The position numbers and the translations under genes are program-made. A stretch of DNA of 64,000 nucleotides from contig JAQBOM010000004.1 of assembly GCA_028288025.1 (NCBI GenBank), positions 144,203 through 208,202 on the forward strand, given 5' to 3'. Below the pieces are notes generated by a model that worked only from the letters and a program-made list of their open reading frames with translations, did no database searches and was not told the origin of the DNA. This DNA comes from Mucilaginibacter sp. GTDB taxonomy: Bacteria; Bacteroidota; Bacteroidia; Sphingobacteriales; Sphingobacteriaceae. Below, one piece after another: positions 11,601 to 21,582 of this stretch; position 1 is the stretch's first letter, and every line of letters starts with the position of its first letter.

Positions 11601-12109
11601 TTATAAACAAAGGCCAGGTTTAAATAGCTGGCACTCAAAGCAATATCGTTATGCGACGACAGGGCCGACTGTTTCGCGCGCTGATAATAATATAGTGCCT
11701 TTGGATAATTTTGCTGCCCTTTGTAAACATTGCCGATTTGACAATAGATATTGGTAAGAACCCGAGTATATTTGCTGTTTTCAATAGCTTTAAGCGATTG
11801 GAAAGCCATATCAAGAGCTACGGGGTAATTTCCCTTATTATAGAGCGCAAACGAGTAAATATTAAGCCCTGAAGCGAGTATCCGAGGATTGTTATTTTGT
11901 TTGCCATAGGCTATTAGTTTCTTGGCATAATAAATACTGCTATCCGGATGATTTTGGACGTATTCACCAGGTAAAGCAGATGTAATACCGTTAACAGAGT
12001 CGGATTCAACTTTTAAAATCATATCCTTTAAATTGTGCGGGAAACCTTTTTGCGCCCAAACCGGACCTAAAGCAAAAGCGAAACAAAAAAGCAATAAAAG
12101 TTTTTTCAT
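5627..12109 (-). CDS. Giant sensor kinase: TPR, membrane segment, eight sensor repeats, kinase core
   Basis: 2160 residues. Signal peptide 1-19; TPRs about 40-320; transmembrane helix about 347-367; then eight repeats of about 187-194 residues, each beginning with a helix like [11 protein letters not shown]. These helices fall near residues 406, 593, 780, 969, 1158, 1344, 1538 and 1723. Each repeat ends in a segment like [19 protein letters not shown] plus a linker helix. The units look GAF-like and are predicted to be cytoplasmic. The kinase core has H-box [16 protein letters not shown] (His1926) and ATPase motifs DNGIGIP and [11 protein letters not shown]. The frame is continuous with no frameshift. 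Confidence 0.88.
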   Translation of the reverse strand: MKKLLLLFCFAFALGPVWAQKGFPHNLKDMILKVESDSVNGITSALPGEYVQNHPDSSIYYAKKLIAYGKQNNNPRILASGLNIYSFALYNKGNYPVALDMAFQSLKAIENSKYTRVLTNIYCQIGNVYKGQQNYPKALYYYQRAKQSALSSHNDIALSASYLNLAFVYKEINALDSALYYSKLAISHKNSLTRRSMGYILSTLGDEYLKLKNYKNALEQYQAAYRLDKKNVDFRDASITCISLSKYYTVTGKPDSSIYYAQQALHSAKKASYNKSVFESAALLASLYEARRQPDSGFKYLKLSTIAKDSLYNGAKSGEMENLTTNEFLRQNEIQAAQKAYQNKLKLYALIFGLLVLLIAALLQWRNSRQRKKAYFLLQQQKEEIEAQKTQAVIEAALERVRSKTMAMHSSQDVADTVAVMFDELVKLGIDKNVRCGIGIIDDKKHIELWTAFTNPDGQVSLIIGSLDMTTHPLLQNLYNAWENKEDHTSYEMAGDDLIAYYHAINDAPDYPMQFDIASLPAKQFHHDFFFPEGTIFAFSPNPLMPEAIQIFKRFAGVFGLTYRRYLDLQQAEAQAHEARIEVALERVRSRTMAMQKSEELREVIQVVYDQLVQLGTQVDQAGFGMDYRESNDWNLWIADQGHEHPDLVHIPYFDTPQFNLFIEARDKGLDHFSDEMAFEEKNKFFEECFKHGRVSDEVKEFIYSRPGWFTTTVLLENVTLFITNLDGTPYSEAEIAAFMRFGKVFEQTYRRYLDLQKAESQAKEAKIEVALERVRSRTMAMQKSDELAEVIQVLYEQLYQLNFNIDSANFTMNYKESDDLDLWISSASQQYPTKIHLPYIDHPIFNRFIEAKNNNVDLLTEIYSFDEKNAFFDHFFKNVSGVPDERKKFVFNTPGYGRSTVLLKNVALSIQNYAAQPYTDAENAALTRFGMVFEQTYTRFLDLQQAEAQAREAKIEAGLERVRAKAMSMQTSEELNELIGTVFGELTKLDVVLTRCLIMIFDSETKASRWWMANSEAPSEPMNYLVQYHKHDAYASYIKAWQERILNWRYELKGKIKKTWDDFLFTNTELSLLPEPVIAGMKAPEQVILSASFNNFGCMTLVTLEPLSDEHFELLLRFAKVFDMSYTRFNDLKQAEAQAREARIEAALERVRSKTMAMHNSDDIDNTAITMFDELVKLGVETTIRCGVAIIHNIQKMELWTAASSHDGSAVLSKGYIDMTLHPLLRGAHDAWKKQETVFSYVLAGNDVADYYRILSEYADYPFQLNIDTLPERRYHNSFFFPEGTLYAFTDEPLSADATQLFKRFAGVFGLTYRRFLDLQKAEAQAREAKIETSLERVRAEAMAMHDSRDVGNATALVFSELYKLGISTIRCGVVIIEESTKLMEVWSATSPGEGKVDQGSGKLDMTTHPLWQDLFDTWKQKKSTFTYDLAGQDLLSYYKAISSASGYDAPEIDPSYIVLDDISDTRQYCSCFLFAEGGLFTFTKDPFPLQESKILEKFAAVFSLTYRRYLDLKQAEEQARDAQIETALEKVRGKAMAMYNSKDLSSTASMVFTELRKLCINPLRCGVGIASKDSRKVQLYSATTSTDGDNLALMGWVMLAGHPVLEKIQQSITTNEDYFPVLKGKQLKLYYEELLSGLSLPSIPDWETGNEQYGHFFPFQDGCLYAWSEKPYPDTDIKILKRFASVIDLTFRRYLELQKSEASAREAVRQASLDRVRAEIASMRSTSDLQSITPLVWNELTTLGVPFIRCGVFIVDEQQEVIHSYLSTPDGKAIAAFQLGFNSDEIAKTVLANWRARQFVTVHWNEEEFKRLSVELVSQGAVGSEEEYLTAHPPTSLDLHFFPFLQGMLYVGNIALLNGEEINLVQSLADAFSTAYARYEDFNKLEAAKQEVEQTLTGLKAAQTQLIQSEKMASLGELTAGIAHEIQNPLNFVNNFSEVNQEMIDELKEELKGGNLAEAIAIADSIRQNEEKINHHGKRADFIVKGMLQHSRTSTGEKQLTNINVLADEFIKLSYHGLRAKDKSFNAEMVSHFDPNLPKINVVQQDIGRVLLNLFNNAFYAVSQKQKTAGKDYKPEVAVTTFAENGHIAIKVKDNGIGIPDAIKDKIMQPFFTTKPTGEGTGLGLSLSYDMVVKGHGGNVDVESKERHGSVFTITLPL

Positions 12110-12117
12110 AACCCCAG

Positions 12118-14136
12118 TTAGGTAATTGGCAATTTAATTATAAACTCTGAACCCTCGCCTTCAACACTGTCGATAGAGATACTCCCTCCATGTCCCTTTA
12201 CCACCATATCATAGCTCAATGACAGGCCCAAACCTGTACCTTCGCCCGTGGGCTTGGTTGTGAAAAATGGCTGCATGATCTTATCCTTTATGGAATCTGG
12301 AATACCAATACCATTATCCTTCACTTTAATGATGGCTTGGCCGTTTTCTGTTAAAGTTGTTACGGTTACTTCAGGCTTATAATCGGCCCCGGCTATCTTC
12401 TGCTTTTCATGTACAGCATAAAAAGCATTGTTAAACAGGTTGAGCAGCACCCGGCCAATATCTTGCGGTATCACATTTACTTGTGGTGGGTTTTTGTCAA
12501 AATGCGTGGTTAATTCAGCGTTGAATGATTTGTCTTTTGCCCTTATGCCGTGGTAAGACAGGCGCATGTATTCATCGGCCAGGGCGCTTATATTTGTCAG
12601 CTCTTTAGCGCCACTGTTTGCCTTGCTGTGTTGCAGCATGCCTTTTACAATGCCGTCGGCGCGTTTGCCATGGTGGTTGATCTTTTGTTCGTTTGCTTTA
12701 ATTTCTGCCGCGATCGCTAAAGCTTCATTTATATTCCCCGATTTGAGTTCGACTTCAAGTTCATCGATCATCTCGGTATTGACCTCCGAAAAGTTGTTGA
12801 CGAAGTTCAATGGATTTTGTATTTCGTGGGCGATGCCCGCCGTTAGCTCGCCGAGGGAGGCCATTTTCTCTGACTGAATAAGTTGGGTTTGGGTAGATTT
12901 GAGATCAGTGAGCGTGTTTTCCAATATCTTATTGGCTTTTTGTTTTTGCTGGTTATTGCGATAAAGTATCAATGCAATGATGAGGAAAACGCCTAGTCCG
13001 AAAAGCAGTCCATCGGTTCTGATCTTACTTTGGTAAAGCGCTTTCTCTTTTTCAACGCCTTGTAAACGCAGTTGCTCCTGAAAGGACATATTCTGGAACC
13101 GGGCCAGGTTTGCTATCCTTTCTTTATACAGGCTGTCTTTTTTAATCAGGGCAATTTGAGCATATTTAAAAGCGCTATCCGGCTGGTTCCTCAATTTATA
13201 ACTAAGATACAGATCCTCATAAGCCGTGCCGATGTTAGCCTGCGGACTTGCTGAAGTGCCCAAAGTTTTGAAAGCAAAAAATAATTTTGCAGCAAAATAA
13301 AGACTTGAATCCTTTTGGCCTTCGGCAAGGTAAAGACTGGCCAGTTTACGATAATTCCAGATCTGGTTAGCTACGTTGTTTTGTTCAACAGACGAATAAA
13401 CGCCTTCATAGTAAAACTGCTTTGCTTTTGCCTTGTCGCCTTTTTTCAATGCAATGTCTCCAAAGCAGCCTAATATATAGCCCAGGTATCTTTTTTGCCC
13501 GGTTTTTATGGCGATGTTTCTCGCCTCGTTTTCAAAAATTAATGCGGAATCAATCCTGTTAACGATGATATATGCATTTCCAAGGTTCATGTCGGCAAGC
13601 ATAATACGTACCGGGTTATTGATTTGCAGGGCGATTTTTTTTGCCTCCTTGAAATGGAAGATCATCTGCCCTGTATTTTCTGTTCTGTCCATCAGGATAG
13701 CAAACATGTGATGTGTGAGCGCCAGCATCAAAAGCCTTGTTTTTTCGGGCGTTAGCTGAGGATTAAAAAACCAGCTATTATCAGCGTTTTTGGGATCGCC
13801 GGCAATGGTAAACGCCTGAAGTAGAAGCTTAAGCGCCTCGGCATACCTGCCTGTGCCCGTTAACTGGTAGCCTTTACTGACAGCTGCCCGGACAATAAGT
13901 AGCGGTTTATTATTTTTTGTGGCCAGCGATAATATTTTGTCGACGTAGTAAAGTGCACTGTCCCTGTTTGTTTCTTCGAAATAGAAGTAAGCCTGTGTAT
14001 TTGCCACATAACGTAATGAGTCGTTTGAAGCATGTTTTAACGCCTGGATAGTACTATCAGGCAAATGTTGCTGTGCATTCGCTAACGCAGAGATTAACAT
14101 CAGCAATATTACTTTTATATCGGTTCTCATGTGCAA
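12118..14136 (-). CDS. TPR-type membrane sensor histidine kinase
   Basis: 672 residues, first gene of the three-kinase block. A signal peptide (about 1-21) and TPRs over about 35-340 are followed by a transmembrane segment ([17 protein letters not shown]), a short helix, and a kinase core nearly identical to that of its two neighbours (His437 in [29 protein letters not shown]). The sensor half is much more diverged than the kinase half, consistent with duplication plus gene conversion of the core. The promoter should lie upstream of 14136. Confidence 0.9.
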   Translation of the reverse strand: MHMRTDIKVILLMLISALANAQQHLPDSTIQALKHASNDSLRYVANTQAYFYFEETNRDSALYYVDKILSLATKNNKPLLIVRAAVSKGYQLTGTGRYAEALKLLLQAFTIAGDPKNADNSWFFNPQLTPEKTRLLMLALTHHMFAILMDRTENTGQMIFHFKEAKKIALQINNPVRIMLADMNLGNAYIIVNRIDSALIFENEARNIAIKTGQKRYLGYILGCFGDIALKKGDKAKAKQFYYEGVYSSVEQNNVANQIWNYRKLASLYLAEGQKDSSLYFAAKLFFAFKTLGTSASPQANIGTAYEDLYLSYKLRNQPDSAFKYAQIALIKKDSLYKERIANLARFQNMSFQEQLRLQGVEKEKALYQSKIRTDGLLFGLGVFLIIALILYRNNQQKQKANKILENTLTDLKSTQTQLIQSEKMASLGELTAGIAHEIQNPLNFVNNFSEVNTEMIDELEVELKSGNINEALAIAAEIKANEQKINHHGKRADGIVKGMLQHSKANSGAKELTNISALADEYMRLSYHGIRAKDKSFNAELTTHFDKNPPQVNVIPQDIGRVLLNLFNNAFYAVHEKQKIAGADYKPEVTVTTLTENGQAIIKVKDNGIGIPDSIKDKIMQPFFTTKPTGEGTGLGLSLSYDMVVKGHGGSISIDSVEGEGSEFIIKLPIT

Positions 14137-14289
14137 ATTTCAATTCAATGGTCACACTAAAACCTGCGCTATGCAATTTACGCGGCGGGATATTAAATGT
14201 GATAAGTTAGTTTTTGCCTAATTTAAAAAAAATAAAATATAATAGTATTATTTCGTATCGCTTTGTAAACCGGCGTAGCCGACCTATAA

Positions 14290-14370
14290 CTTCCAGCTAA
14301 ATTCAAGGTGTTCGCGCGCGTTCGTGGTGTTCATCTCTTAACAAAGCGAACACCTGGCAATTGCTGGAAG
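14290..14370. repeat. Nested inverted repeat, extragenic
   Basis: Outer arms are CTTCCAGC (14290-14297) and GCTGGAAG (14363-14370). Inner arms are AGGTGTTCGC (14306-14315) and GCGAACACCT (14346-14355). All are perfect. It lies just beyond the 3' end of lpxH and upstream of the first TPR kinase. It could be a terminator-like structure for lpxH or a REP-type repeat. No other copy was seen in the window. Confidence 0.5.
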
Positions 14371-14379
14371 GAGGGAAGA

Positions 14380-15147
14380 TTATGCGATAACCGGGGCCGC
14401 GTTTTCGAAATAATGCAGGGTAACAGTTCTGCCATCAAAAACGGCGTAGGTGTTGTAATTTACCCACTCGCCAAGGTTGATATAGCGGCTTTTTTCATTT
14501 AGCTGAATATCCAGCGGCAAATGGCGATGGCCGAAAATAAGGTAGTCGTAAAAATGTGTTTGGAGCAGTTCGTTGCTGTAAGTAACCAGCCATTCGTGCT
14601 GGCCCGGCTTATTGACTTCTTTTTTCTCGCTTGTAATGCGGCTATGCCGCGACCAGTAATTGGCAATCCCCACACCCAGGTTGGGGTGTATGCGGGCAAA
14701 CAGCCATTGGCAAAACCGGCTGCGGAAAAACATCTTCAGAAATTTATAGAATGCATCGCCGGGACCCAGGCCGTCGCCGTGGTGCAGGTAAAACTTTTTG
14801 CCGTTTCGCTCAATTTCCAGTTCGTCACTTATAATGATCGCACCCAGCTCATGCTCAAAGTAATCAAACATCCACATGTCGTGATTGCCCTTGAACAGGT
14901 AGATTTTTACACCCGCATCAGCCAATTCGGCGAGCTTGCCTAAAAAACGGATATAGCCCTTTGGAATAGCCGATTTGTATTCGAACCAGAAATCAAAAAT
15001 ATCGCCCATCAGGAAGAGCTCGGCGGCATCGGCTTTTATGGTGTCGAGCCAGCGCACTATCCGGTCCTCGCGTTCGCGGCTATTGGCATAGTTGCCTGTG
15101 CCGAGGTGAAAGTCGGAGGCGAAATATAATTTTGTCCGGGTGGTCAT
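14380..15147 (-). CDS. lpxH: UDP-2,3-diacylglucosamine diphosphatase LpxH
   Basis: 255 residues. A calcineurin-like phosphoesterase with the LpxH motif set: FASDFHLG, MGDIFDFWFEY, FKGNHDMW, HHGDGLGPGD and IFGHRHLP. LpxH removes UMP from UDP-2,3-diacylglucosamine to give lipid X, at the inner face of the cytoplasmic membrane in lipid A synthesis. The length matches the family. It is a single gene between hairpins on both sides. Confidence 0.92.
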   Translation of the reverse strand: MTTRTKLYFASDFHLGTGNYANSREREDRIVRWLDTIKADAAELFLMGDIFDFWFEYKSAIPKGYIRFLGKLAELADAGVKIYLFKGNHDMWMFDYFEHELGAIIISDELEIERNGKKFYLHHGDGLGPGDAFYKFLKMFFRSRFCQWLFARIHPNLGVGIANYWSRHSRITSEKKEVNKPGQHEWLVTYSNELLQTHFYDYLIFGHRHLPLDIQLNEKSRYINLGEWVNYNTYAVFDGRTVTLHYFENAAPVIA

Positions 15148-15202
15148 TGCGGCCGTAAAAATAAGATAATTATGTGCAGATGTGCAACGTGAACGCTGAC
15201 AT

Positions 15203-15236
15203 ACAAGCGGAGATGTCTTTCGGCATCCCCGCTTGT
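15203..15236 (-). terminator. Hairpin downstream of the von Willebrand gene
   Basis: Arms ACAAGCGG (15203-15210) and CCGCTTGT (15229-15236) enclose a second GATG/CATC stem. It lies directly after the stop of the vWA gene and before lpxH. There is no clear U-tract, so it may be an mRNA 3' end structure. Confidence 0.45.
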
Positions 15237-15239
15237 AGC

Positions 15240-17186
15240 TTATTTGGTAGATAACAACTCGCTTTTTACCAGCAGTTTAGCGCTTTCCGCGAGCCGTATA
15301 AATTCAGAGGGATAACCATCCTGGTCCTCGCCTTTGGCGGCCTTTGCCATATTAATAACCTGGTCGAATGTTGCATGCTGTTTATATTGCGAATCGCGAA
15401 GCAGCATACCGAACTCAGCCACCGCGGCAGCAAACCTGAAGTCAGCAGATGTTAAATTCAGATTTTTGGGTTCGTCGGTGACAGTAACGGAGTTCATTTT
15501 ACTGGCAGATGAATTATTTTGCTTGTACCGGAATTTGATCGTTAGCATTTCGCCGGACACATTGGCAACCGGCGCAGGCTGAATATTTTGATATTTAAGC
15601 GGATCGACTCCCACCGCATAATCGTCTTTTATCCCGGCAGGTACTATTTCATAAAATGCAGTTACGGTGTGGCCCGAGCCCATATCGCCCGCATCCTTTT
15701 TGTCGTTGTTAAAGTCCTCTTTGTTCAGCATCCGGTCCTCATAGCCTAACAACCGGTATGCCTGCACCTTAGCGGGATTAAATTCAATTTGCAATTTTAC
15801 ATCTTTGGCTACCGTAAATAAGGTGCCGCCAAACTCGGTAACCAACGCTTTGCGCGCTTCGGTGATGTTATCGATATAGGCGTAATTGCCATTGCCTTTG
15901 TCGGCAAGGGTTTCCATTTTGCTATCCTTTAAATTACCCATCCCAAAGCCCATTATCGAAATGGCAACTTTGCTTTCACGCTCTTTCACTATCAGGTGCT
16001 CCATATCCTCGTCGCTATTCGGGCCAACGTTAAAATCGCCATCGGTTGCCATTATAATACGGTTATTGCCGTTAGCCATAAAGTTTTCCCTGGCAATGCG
16101 GTATGCCAGTTTTATCCCCTGGCCGCCGGCGGTCGATCCGCCCGCACTTAAGTTGTCGATGGCATTATTAATGATTTCTTTTTTATTGCCGTTGATTGCC
16201 GGAAGTACAAGTCCGGCCTGGCCCGCATATACCACAATGGCTACCTTATCTTCTGCTCTCAACTGTTCTGTAAGCATTTTCATTGAGGCTTTCACCAGCG
16301 GAAGCTTGTTGGGTTCGTCCATTGAACCGGATACGTCGATTAAAAATACCAGGTTTGATGGCGGCAACTTGTTAACGTCGATGGTTTTTGCCTTCAGGCC
16401 GATGCGTAACAAGCGGTGGTTACTGTTCCATGGGGCTGACGAAAGTTCGGTATGTATGGCCACAGGGTCGTTATTGGTGGGGCCAGGCAAATTGTAGTGG
16501 AAATAATTTATCATTTCCTCAATACGCACAGCATCTGGCGGCGGCAGCTGCCCGCTGTTTATATAACGCCTTACATTGCTGTATGAAGCCGCATCCACAT
16601 CAACCGAAAAGGTAGAGAGCGGGTTGCTTTTAACATCGCTAAAGCCATTTTCGGAAATGTTTTTATAGCTTTCATCACCAACTGCCAGAGGCCAGGACAT
16701 CGCGGCAAACCTTGTACTGTTTAAGGTAACCGCAGAATTTTTATCGGAGACAATAATGCCAGCAACTCTTCCCTGCAATTGTTGCATACCATTGACCGTC
16801 GATGTTCCACGAATAATCGTTACGGAATTTGATACATCTCTTTTTTGCTTTGCCGTATAACCGGTAACCACAACTTCCTCGAGCGCGTGTAATTCAGCTT
16901 CAAGGTAAACGTTTAGCGTATTATTTTTAGCTGGTTTTACACTTTTGGTTTTGTATCCTATAAAGCTAAAAGATAAACGCTCCGTGCCATTCAGCAAATT
17001 AATACTGTACGCGCCGGTTGCGTCGGTTTGGGTGCCGGTATTTGTTCCTTCAATTTTAACCGTCACTCCCGGTAAGGATGAGCCATCGGCCCTGTCATAA
17101 ACCCTGCCGCTAATGCGGCGGGTATTGCTTTGCTTAAACCCGGTTAAGCCCGCAAATAATAAAATCATTAATAATAGCTTTTTCAT
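15240..17186 (-). CDS. Secreted von Willebrand factor A protein with CarboxypepD_reg N-domain
   Basis: 648 residues. Signal peptide about 1-18; CarboxypepD_reg-like beta domain about 20-105; a SusC-plug-like segment about 105-150 (VVVTGYTAKQKRDVSNS, then QLQGRVAGIIV). A YfbK-type N-domain follows (STFSVDVDAASYSNVRRYI), then a VWA domain with an intact metal site (LVFLIDVSGSMDEPNKL; ATDGDFNVG) and a DUF3520-like C-terminus. It is probably an envelope metal-dependent adhesion or scaffold protein. It is divergent from the sigma factor gene, and shares its two N-terminal modules with the gene after that sigma factor, suggesting a functional link. Confidence 0.85.
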   Translation of the reverse strand: MKKLLLMILLFAGLTGFKQSNTRRISGRVYDRADGSSLPGVTVKIEGTNTGTQTDATGAYSINLLNGTERLSFSFIGYKTKSVKPAKNNTLNVYLEAELHALEEVVVTGYTAKQKRDVSNSVTIIRGTSTVNGMQQLQGRVAGIIVSDKNSAVTLNSTRFAAMSWPLAVGDESYKNISENGFSDVKSNPLSTFSVDVDAASYSNVRRYINSGQLPPPDAVRIEEMINYFHYNLPGPTNNDPVAIHTELSSAPWNSNHRLLRIGLKAKTIDVNKLPPSNLVFLIDVSGSMDEPNKLPLVKASMKMLTEQLRAEDKVAIVVYAGQAGLVLPAINGNKKEIINNAIDNLSAGGSTAGGQGIKLAYRIARENFMANGNNRIIMATDGDFNVGPNSDEDMEHLIVKERESKVAISIMGFGMGNLKDSKMETLADKGNGNYAYIDNITEARKALVTEFGGTLFTVAKDVKLQIEFNPAKVQAYRLLGYEDRMLNKEDFNNDKKDAGDMGSGHTVTAFYEIVPAGIKDDYAVGVDPLKYQNIQPAPVANVSGEMLTIKFRYKQNNSSASKMNSVTVTDEPKNLNLTSADFRFAAAVAEFGMLLRDSQYKQHATFDQVINMAKAAKGEDQDGYPSEFIRLAESAKLLVKSELLSTK

Positions 17187-17273
17187 GATCTTGTGGTTTT
17201 AATTTTTGATAAGGATGCGTTTGGAAACGTATTTCCATAACCCGCTAAAAAAAATTATTTTAGCCGCCCCGTA

Positions 17274-17843
17274 ATGGATTTTTTTAACCAGCCAATTAAA
17301 CCTAATGATGCAGGCGATGAGCAACTGCTAAATAGCTATCGTAAAAACGGTGACCTGGCTACTTTAGGCCGGCTTTTTGAAGGATATGTACCGCTGGTAT
17401 ATGGCGTATGCCTGAAATACCTGCGGGACGAGGAAGAGTCAAAGGACGCTGTGATGGCAATATTTGAAGAATTGACAATCAAAGTAAAAAAATACGAAAT
17501 AAAGCAATTCCGCAGCTGGTTATATGTGTTGAGCCGGAACTATTGTTTGATGCAGCTGCGTTCGGGGAAAAAAATGGAAACCATTAATGTGGATAATGTT
17601 ATGGAATCCTCGTTTTTTTTGAATCCTGATAACGATAGAGGCGAAGAGGCAATGATAGCTCTTGAACGATGTATCGATAAGCTGCCCCCGGCCCAAAAAC
17701 AAAGCATCGGGTTATTTTATTTAAAAGAGCAATGTTACAAGGAGATCGCCGGGGCTACGGGTTTCAGCTTAAATGAGGTGAAAAGCTATATACAGAACGG
17801 TAAACGCAATCTCAAAATTTGTTTGGAGAAAAATAGTGAGTAA
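17274..17843 (+). CDS. ECF-family RNA polymerase sigma factor
   Basis: 189 residues. Region 2 is recognisable (FEGYVPLVYGVCLKYLRDEEESKDAVMAIFEEL) and region 4 is an HTH (LPPAQKQSIGLFYLKEQCYKEIAGATGFSLNEVKSY). It overlaps the next gene by 8 bp, which is typical of sigma/anti-sigma pairs. It likely directs core polymerase to envelope-related promoters, perhaps including the divergent vWA gene; that target is inference. Confidence 0.9.
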   Translation: MDFFNQPIKPNDAGDEQLLNSYRKNGDLATLGRLFEGYVPLVYGVCLKYLRDEEESKDAVMAIFEELTIKVKKYEIKQFRSWLYVLSRNYCLMQLRSGKKMETINVDNVMESSFFLNPDNDRGEEAMIALERCIDKLPPAQKQSIGLFYLKEQCYKEIAGATGFSLNEVKSYIQNGKRNLKICLEKNSE

Positions 17844-19128
17844 AAAAGAAACTGACATATTGTTGATCAGGAAGTATCTGAACGGGGAACTGGATGCCCG
17901 TGCTATGCACCAACTTGAGAAACGGGCGCAGGATGACCCGTTTTTAATGGATGCGATTGAAGGATATGAAAAGGCAGGCAGCGACCAACAACCCCACCTT
18001 GACGAACTCGGCGGTCGTTTGCAACAGCGGGTGATCAGGAAGGAAAGACGTATAATTCCGATGAAATTTATCGCAATCGCGGCTTCTATACTGGTGGTTT
18101 TAACTATAGGCGCACTTTGGCTTTACAAAACCCAGCCGCAGAAAACAAAGACCGCACAGGTAGCTACGACCGAAATTAAGGCAAAGCCAGTTCTGCCCCC
18201 ACAAACTGACATTACAAAACCTGACACCACAAAAACTGTTGAAATAGCAACTTTAAGGTCAAAGCCCCGTCTCATCCATGCAAAAAAATCAGCTACAGCA
18301 AACAAACAGGTTATGGCTGTTCCCGGTCCGGTTATTGTTGCGGACGAGATAGCCAGCCTTAATAGTAAAAGTAAAGATAAGCAGCTGAAGGATACTGTTC
18401 CTTTAAACGAAGTTATCGTAATGGGGTATACAACCCAAAGAAAAAAGGATGTAGCGGCGTCAATGACGACGGTTTCACCCGGGGTTGAGCGGTTGTTGCA
18501 GGGGCGTGCAGCGGGAGTAATGATAAGGGGCACGGGAGCAAATAATATTAACGTTCCAAAGAAAACGATAAAGGGCAAAATAATCGGCAAGTATGACGGC
18601 CTGCCCATTGTAGGTGCCACCGTTAGGGTGCAAGGGACTAACGCCAGCACTATAACCGACGCAAACGGCATGTTTAACTTATCTGCCGATAGCACCAAAT
18701 CTAAGCTGATCGTTGCCTATATTGGTTACACCGCCCGCCAGGTTAATATCCGGCAACGTGATTCGTTGAACACCATAGCACTTGAGCCAGCCAATGCCAC
18801 GCTTGCTGAGGTAGTGGTAACAGGTTATACCAACACGGCGGCAACGGACAATGCAACAGTTACAAATGCGCACCCGCAAGCAGGGTGGAGTGGCTTCAAA
18901 AAATATTTAAAAGAAAATGCTGTTTCCCCTGACGGTAAAGCGGGCGTTGTGAAATTGTCATTCCAGGTGGATAGGGCAGGAGCGGTAAGCGATATTGCTG
19001 TCGTAAAGGGATTAAGCCCGGCAACAGATCAAAAGGCCATCGAACTGATAAAAAACGGCCCACCATGGACCGGAAGTTCAACAGGAAAACCTGAAAAAGT
19101 AAAAGTGCGTTTGAAGTTTGTAAAATGA
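17836..19128 (+). CDS. Anti-sigma-like membrane protein fused to CarboxypepD_reg and TonB-C domains
   Basis: 430 residues, GTG start inside the sigma gene. Residues 1-60 (ILLIRKYLNGELDARAMHQ) resemble the cytoplasmic region of anti-sigma proteins. A single membrane helix follows near 76-95 (MKFIAIAASILVVLTIGALW). The periplasmic part carries a SusC-like segment (NEVIVMGYTTQRKKDVAAS), a CarboxypepD_reg domain, a second VVVTGY motif and a TonB C-terminal-like domain (VVKLSFQVDRAGAVSDIAVVKG). TonB-C is the part of TonB that contacts outer-membrane transporters. The fusion could couple envelope state to the sigma factor. It is not a standard FecR. Confidence 0.8.
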   Translation: MSKKETDILLIRKYLNGELDARAMHQLEKRAQDDPFLMDAIEGYEKAGSDQQPHLDELGGRLQQRVIRKERRIIPMKFIAIAASILVVLTIGALWLYKTQPQKTKTAQVATTEIKAKPVLPPQTDITKPDTTKTVEIATLRSKPRLIHAKKSATANKQVMAVPGPVIVADEIASLNSKSKDKQLKDTVPLNEVIVMGYTTQRKKDVAASMTTVSPGVERLLQGRAAGVMIRGTGANNINVPKKTIKGKIIGKYDGLPIVGATVRVQGTNASTITDANGMFNLSADSTKSKLIVAYIGYTARQVNIRQRDSLNTIALEPANATLAEVVVTGYTNTAATDNATVTNAHPQAGWSGFKKYLKENAVSPDGKAGVVKLSFQVDRAGAVSDIAVVKGLSPATDQKAIELIKNGPPWTGSSTGKPEKVKVRLKFVK

Positions 19129-19130
19129 AC

Positions 19131-19835
19131 TTACAACTTCTGATTCTTATCTGCGAAAGAGAAAATCTTTTGCAATAACGGGGTGCTGCGGGCGCCAACG
19201 TTTTTACGGATATTCAACTCCTCTAATGCTATTTGATAAAACAACCCGTCGATAGACTTTTGGGTCACATACTCACTGATATCAGGATTCATCTTTCTCA
19301 CAAAAGGGATTTGGTTGTATTGATTAACCGCGTCGCCGTAATACCTTGTGGCACCGGTTTTATTTAAGCTGGTTTGAATGACCGGCTTAAAGGAAACAGT
19401 TAGCTGGCCGGTGGTTGTTTGTTTAAAATACTGGGTTGCAGAATCCTGACCGCCAAGTAATATATTGGTCACATCCTTTAGTGACATTTGCCTGATGGCG
19501 TTGATGAAAATGGGCCGTGCCTGTTTGGCGGCGTCTTCGGCAGCGCGGTTTAGCGAAAGTATTACGTTGTCGCAAAGCTTGTTGAATCCAAATTTCCGTA
19601 ACGTTTTTTCAGCTTTTTGCGCTTGCGGCGGAAAAAGGATCTTTACAGCGGCGTTGGCAAAAAAACCGTCAACCTGCGAAAGTTGATCAGCGCTTTTTGA
19701 TGTGGCTAGTTCCAATGCTTGTTTTAAGCCATTACCGATCTCGAAAGGTGACGGTTTAGCCGGTTGAGCGTTATTAAAACCTGATAAAGTGATCAATAAA
19801 AAAATGACAGGGAAAAACAGAACCGCTTTTTTCAT
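19131..19835 (-). CDS. DUF4197 secreted protein
   Basis: 234 residues with a signal peptide (MKKAVLFFPVIFLLITLSGF...). The mature protein is helical with the family pattern GLKQALELATSKSADQLS, then FFANAAVKILFPP and the C-terminal YVTQKSIDGLFYQIALEELNIR. DUF4197 proteins are periplasmic and of unknown function. It is convergent with the preceding gene (2-bp gap) and ends the phosphate-module side. Confidence 0.85.
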   Translation of the reverse strand: MKKAVLFFPVIFLLITLSGFNNAQPAKPSPFEIGNGLKQALELATSKSADQLSQVDGFFANAAVKILFPPQAQKAEKTLRKFGFNKLCDNVILSLNRAAEDAAKQARPIFINAIRQMSLKDVTNILLGGQDSATQYFKQTTTGQLTVSFKPVIQTSLNKTGATRYYGDAVNQYNQIPFVRKMNPDISEYVTQKSIDGLFYQIALEELNIRKNVGARSTPLLQKIFSFADKNQKL

Positions 19836-19867
19836 AATGTGGTGGTTAATGAACGATTATCAAGCAA

Positions 19868-20878
19868 TTATAGTACCGCTCTTAATAACGTGAATATACC
19901 CGCTGCAATAAGCGCGGATACAGGAATGGTAATGATCCACGCCCAGATAATGTTAATGGTTAATCCCCAGCGCACGGCCGAAAGGCGTTTTGTTAAACCC
20001 ACACCAATGATGGAGCCGGTTGTTGTATGCGTGGTTGAAACCGGGATGCCAAATTTTTGTGTGAAAAATAATGTTAACGCCGCTGCGGTTTCGGCGCTTA
20101 CGCCTTCCAGCGGGGTTATCTTGGTTATCCTGGAGCCCATTGTTTTAACAATTCGCCAGCCGCCCGACATTGTGCCCAGCGCGATAGCCGAATAACAGGC
20201 CAGCGGGATCCAATTGGGCATTGGGTCGCCTGCTTTAATAATATGCGCCGTGAAAATAGCCACATATAATATACCCATTACTTTTTGCGCATCGTTACCG
20301 CCATGTGCAAAACTTAACGCGGCGGACGAGACCAACTGCAGCCGTTTAAACCAGCGTTCGGCAATTGACGGCCTTGCGTTTTTACATATATGCAGTATTG
20401 TTATCGTTACGATATAAGCCATTAGCAGACCTATAAACGGTGCTAATACAATATAAGCTAAAATGGGCAGTATATAATGCATGTTCACGGCGCTTAGCCC
20501 GCTTGCTCCCATATACAGTGCATTGGTTATACCTGCACCGGCAAATCCGCCAATAAGTGTGTGCGATGAGCTCGACGGTATACCGAACCACCAGGTAGCC
20601 AGGTTCCAGGTAATTGCTGCTATTAAACCGGAAAGTATTACGTTCATCGTAATAAAATTTGCCAGTACAATTTTCGAGATGGTATTGGCAACATTATGCT
20701 CTTTAACAAAAAAGTAAACAATAAAATTGAAAGCAGCCGCCCACAGCACAGCCTGAAAAGGGGTTAGTACTTTTGTGGATACAATGGTGGCGATGGAGTT
20801 GGCGGCGTCATGAAAGCCGTTGGTATAGTCGAATATAAGCGCCAGACAAACAACAATTACAAGTACGGGAGTTACCAT
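19868..20878 (-). CDS. PiT-family inorganic phosphate transporter
   Basis: 336 residues, about ten membrane helices. It has the PiT repeat signatures: an N-terminal FDYTNGFHDAANSIATIVST and an internal copy LSFAHGGNDAQKVMGILY. The family carries phosphate with a cation across the inner membrane. It lies 6 bp downstream of a DUF47 gene, the usual partner, so the two form an operon. Confidence 0.93.
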   Translation of the reverse strand: MVTPVLVIVVCLALIFDYTNGFHDAANSIATIVSTKVLTPFQAVLWAAAFNFIVYFFVKEHNVANTISKIVLANFITMNVILSGLIAAITWNLATWWFGIPSSSSHTLIGGFAGAGITNALYMGASGLSAVNMHYILPILAYIVLAPFIGLLMAYIVTITILHICKNARPSIAERWFKRLQLVSSAALSFAHGGNDAQKVMGILYVAIFTAHIIKAGDPMPNWIPLACYSAIALGTMSGGWRIVKTMGSRITKITPLEGVSAETAAALTLFFTQKFGIPVSTTHTTTGSIIGVGLTKRLSAVRWGLTINIIWAWIITIPVSALIAAGIFTLLRAVL

Positions 20879-20884
20879 TGCTTA

Positions 20885-21535
20885 CTATGCGTTTTTAACT
20901 AAAATAGATTCCATTACGTCCGCGGCATCTTCGCACATATCGGTGGCGGTTTCCAGGGTGGCTAATATCTCTTTGTATTTAATTAAACGGATGGCGTCTT
21001 TTTCATATAAAAACAAATCGGCAACAGCACGGTCGAAAACATAATCGGCCTGGTTTTCGATGCTGTTGATACGGATGCACGAATCGGCGATATTCCGGAC
21101 ATTTTTTAAGTCTTTTAATTCTCTTATTGCTTTTTCCAACTCAACGCCGCCCTGTAAAATCAGCTCCGAAAGTTTTTTAATGGGTACATTAAAGTCATCT
21201 ATCCTATACAGGCTCATGCGGTTGGCGGCACCCTGTATGTTATCGGCAACATCGTCAATGGCTGATGCCAGTAAGTGTATATCCTCGCGGTCAAAGGGTG
21301 TTATAAAGTTTTTACCCAGCTCCAGGTGTATCTGGTGGGTTATTTCATCTCCTTTATTTTCGAGCTTATCTATCTGTTTGATCAATTCTTCGCGGGTATC
21401 CGGATTGGTGGAATTAACGGTTTCAACCAATATGGTTGCCATAGCTACAACATTGTTTGCAGCCTGCTCAAATAGCGCGGAAAAGATTTTTTTATCTTTT
21501 GGTACAAAATATTGGAAGATACTGTTGAGTGACAT
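20885..21535 (-). CDS. DUF47 (PhoU-like) phosphate transport accessory protein
   Basis: 216 residues, entirely helical, with the PhoU-like signature FDREDIHLLASAIDDVADNIQ. DUF47 proteins sit next to PiT transporters and are thought to regulate them through a metal-binding helical bundle. The start ATG is at 21535. The gene is followed at 6 bp by the transporter, and 47 bp upstream is a histidine kinase on the same strand. Confidence 0.92.
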   Translation of the reverse strand: MSLNSIFQYFVPKDKKIFSALFEQAANNVVAMATILVETVNSTNPDTREELIKQIDKLENKGDEITHQIHLELGKNFITPFDREDIHLLASAIDDVADNIQGAANRMSLYRIDDFNVPIKKLSELILQGGVELEKAIRELKDLKNVRNIADSCIRINSIENQADYVFDRAVADLFLYEKDAIRLIKYKEILATLETATDMCEDAADVMESILVKNA

Positions 21536-21582
21536 TTTTGTTAAGATTTGGCCAAAGGTAACTTTGCAATGTTAAGTTAATG

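Noticed and set aside
5627..12109. Plus-strand frames of up to 232 codons opposite the giant kinase
   Set aside because: They mirror the repeat periodicity of the kinase and have no independent features.
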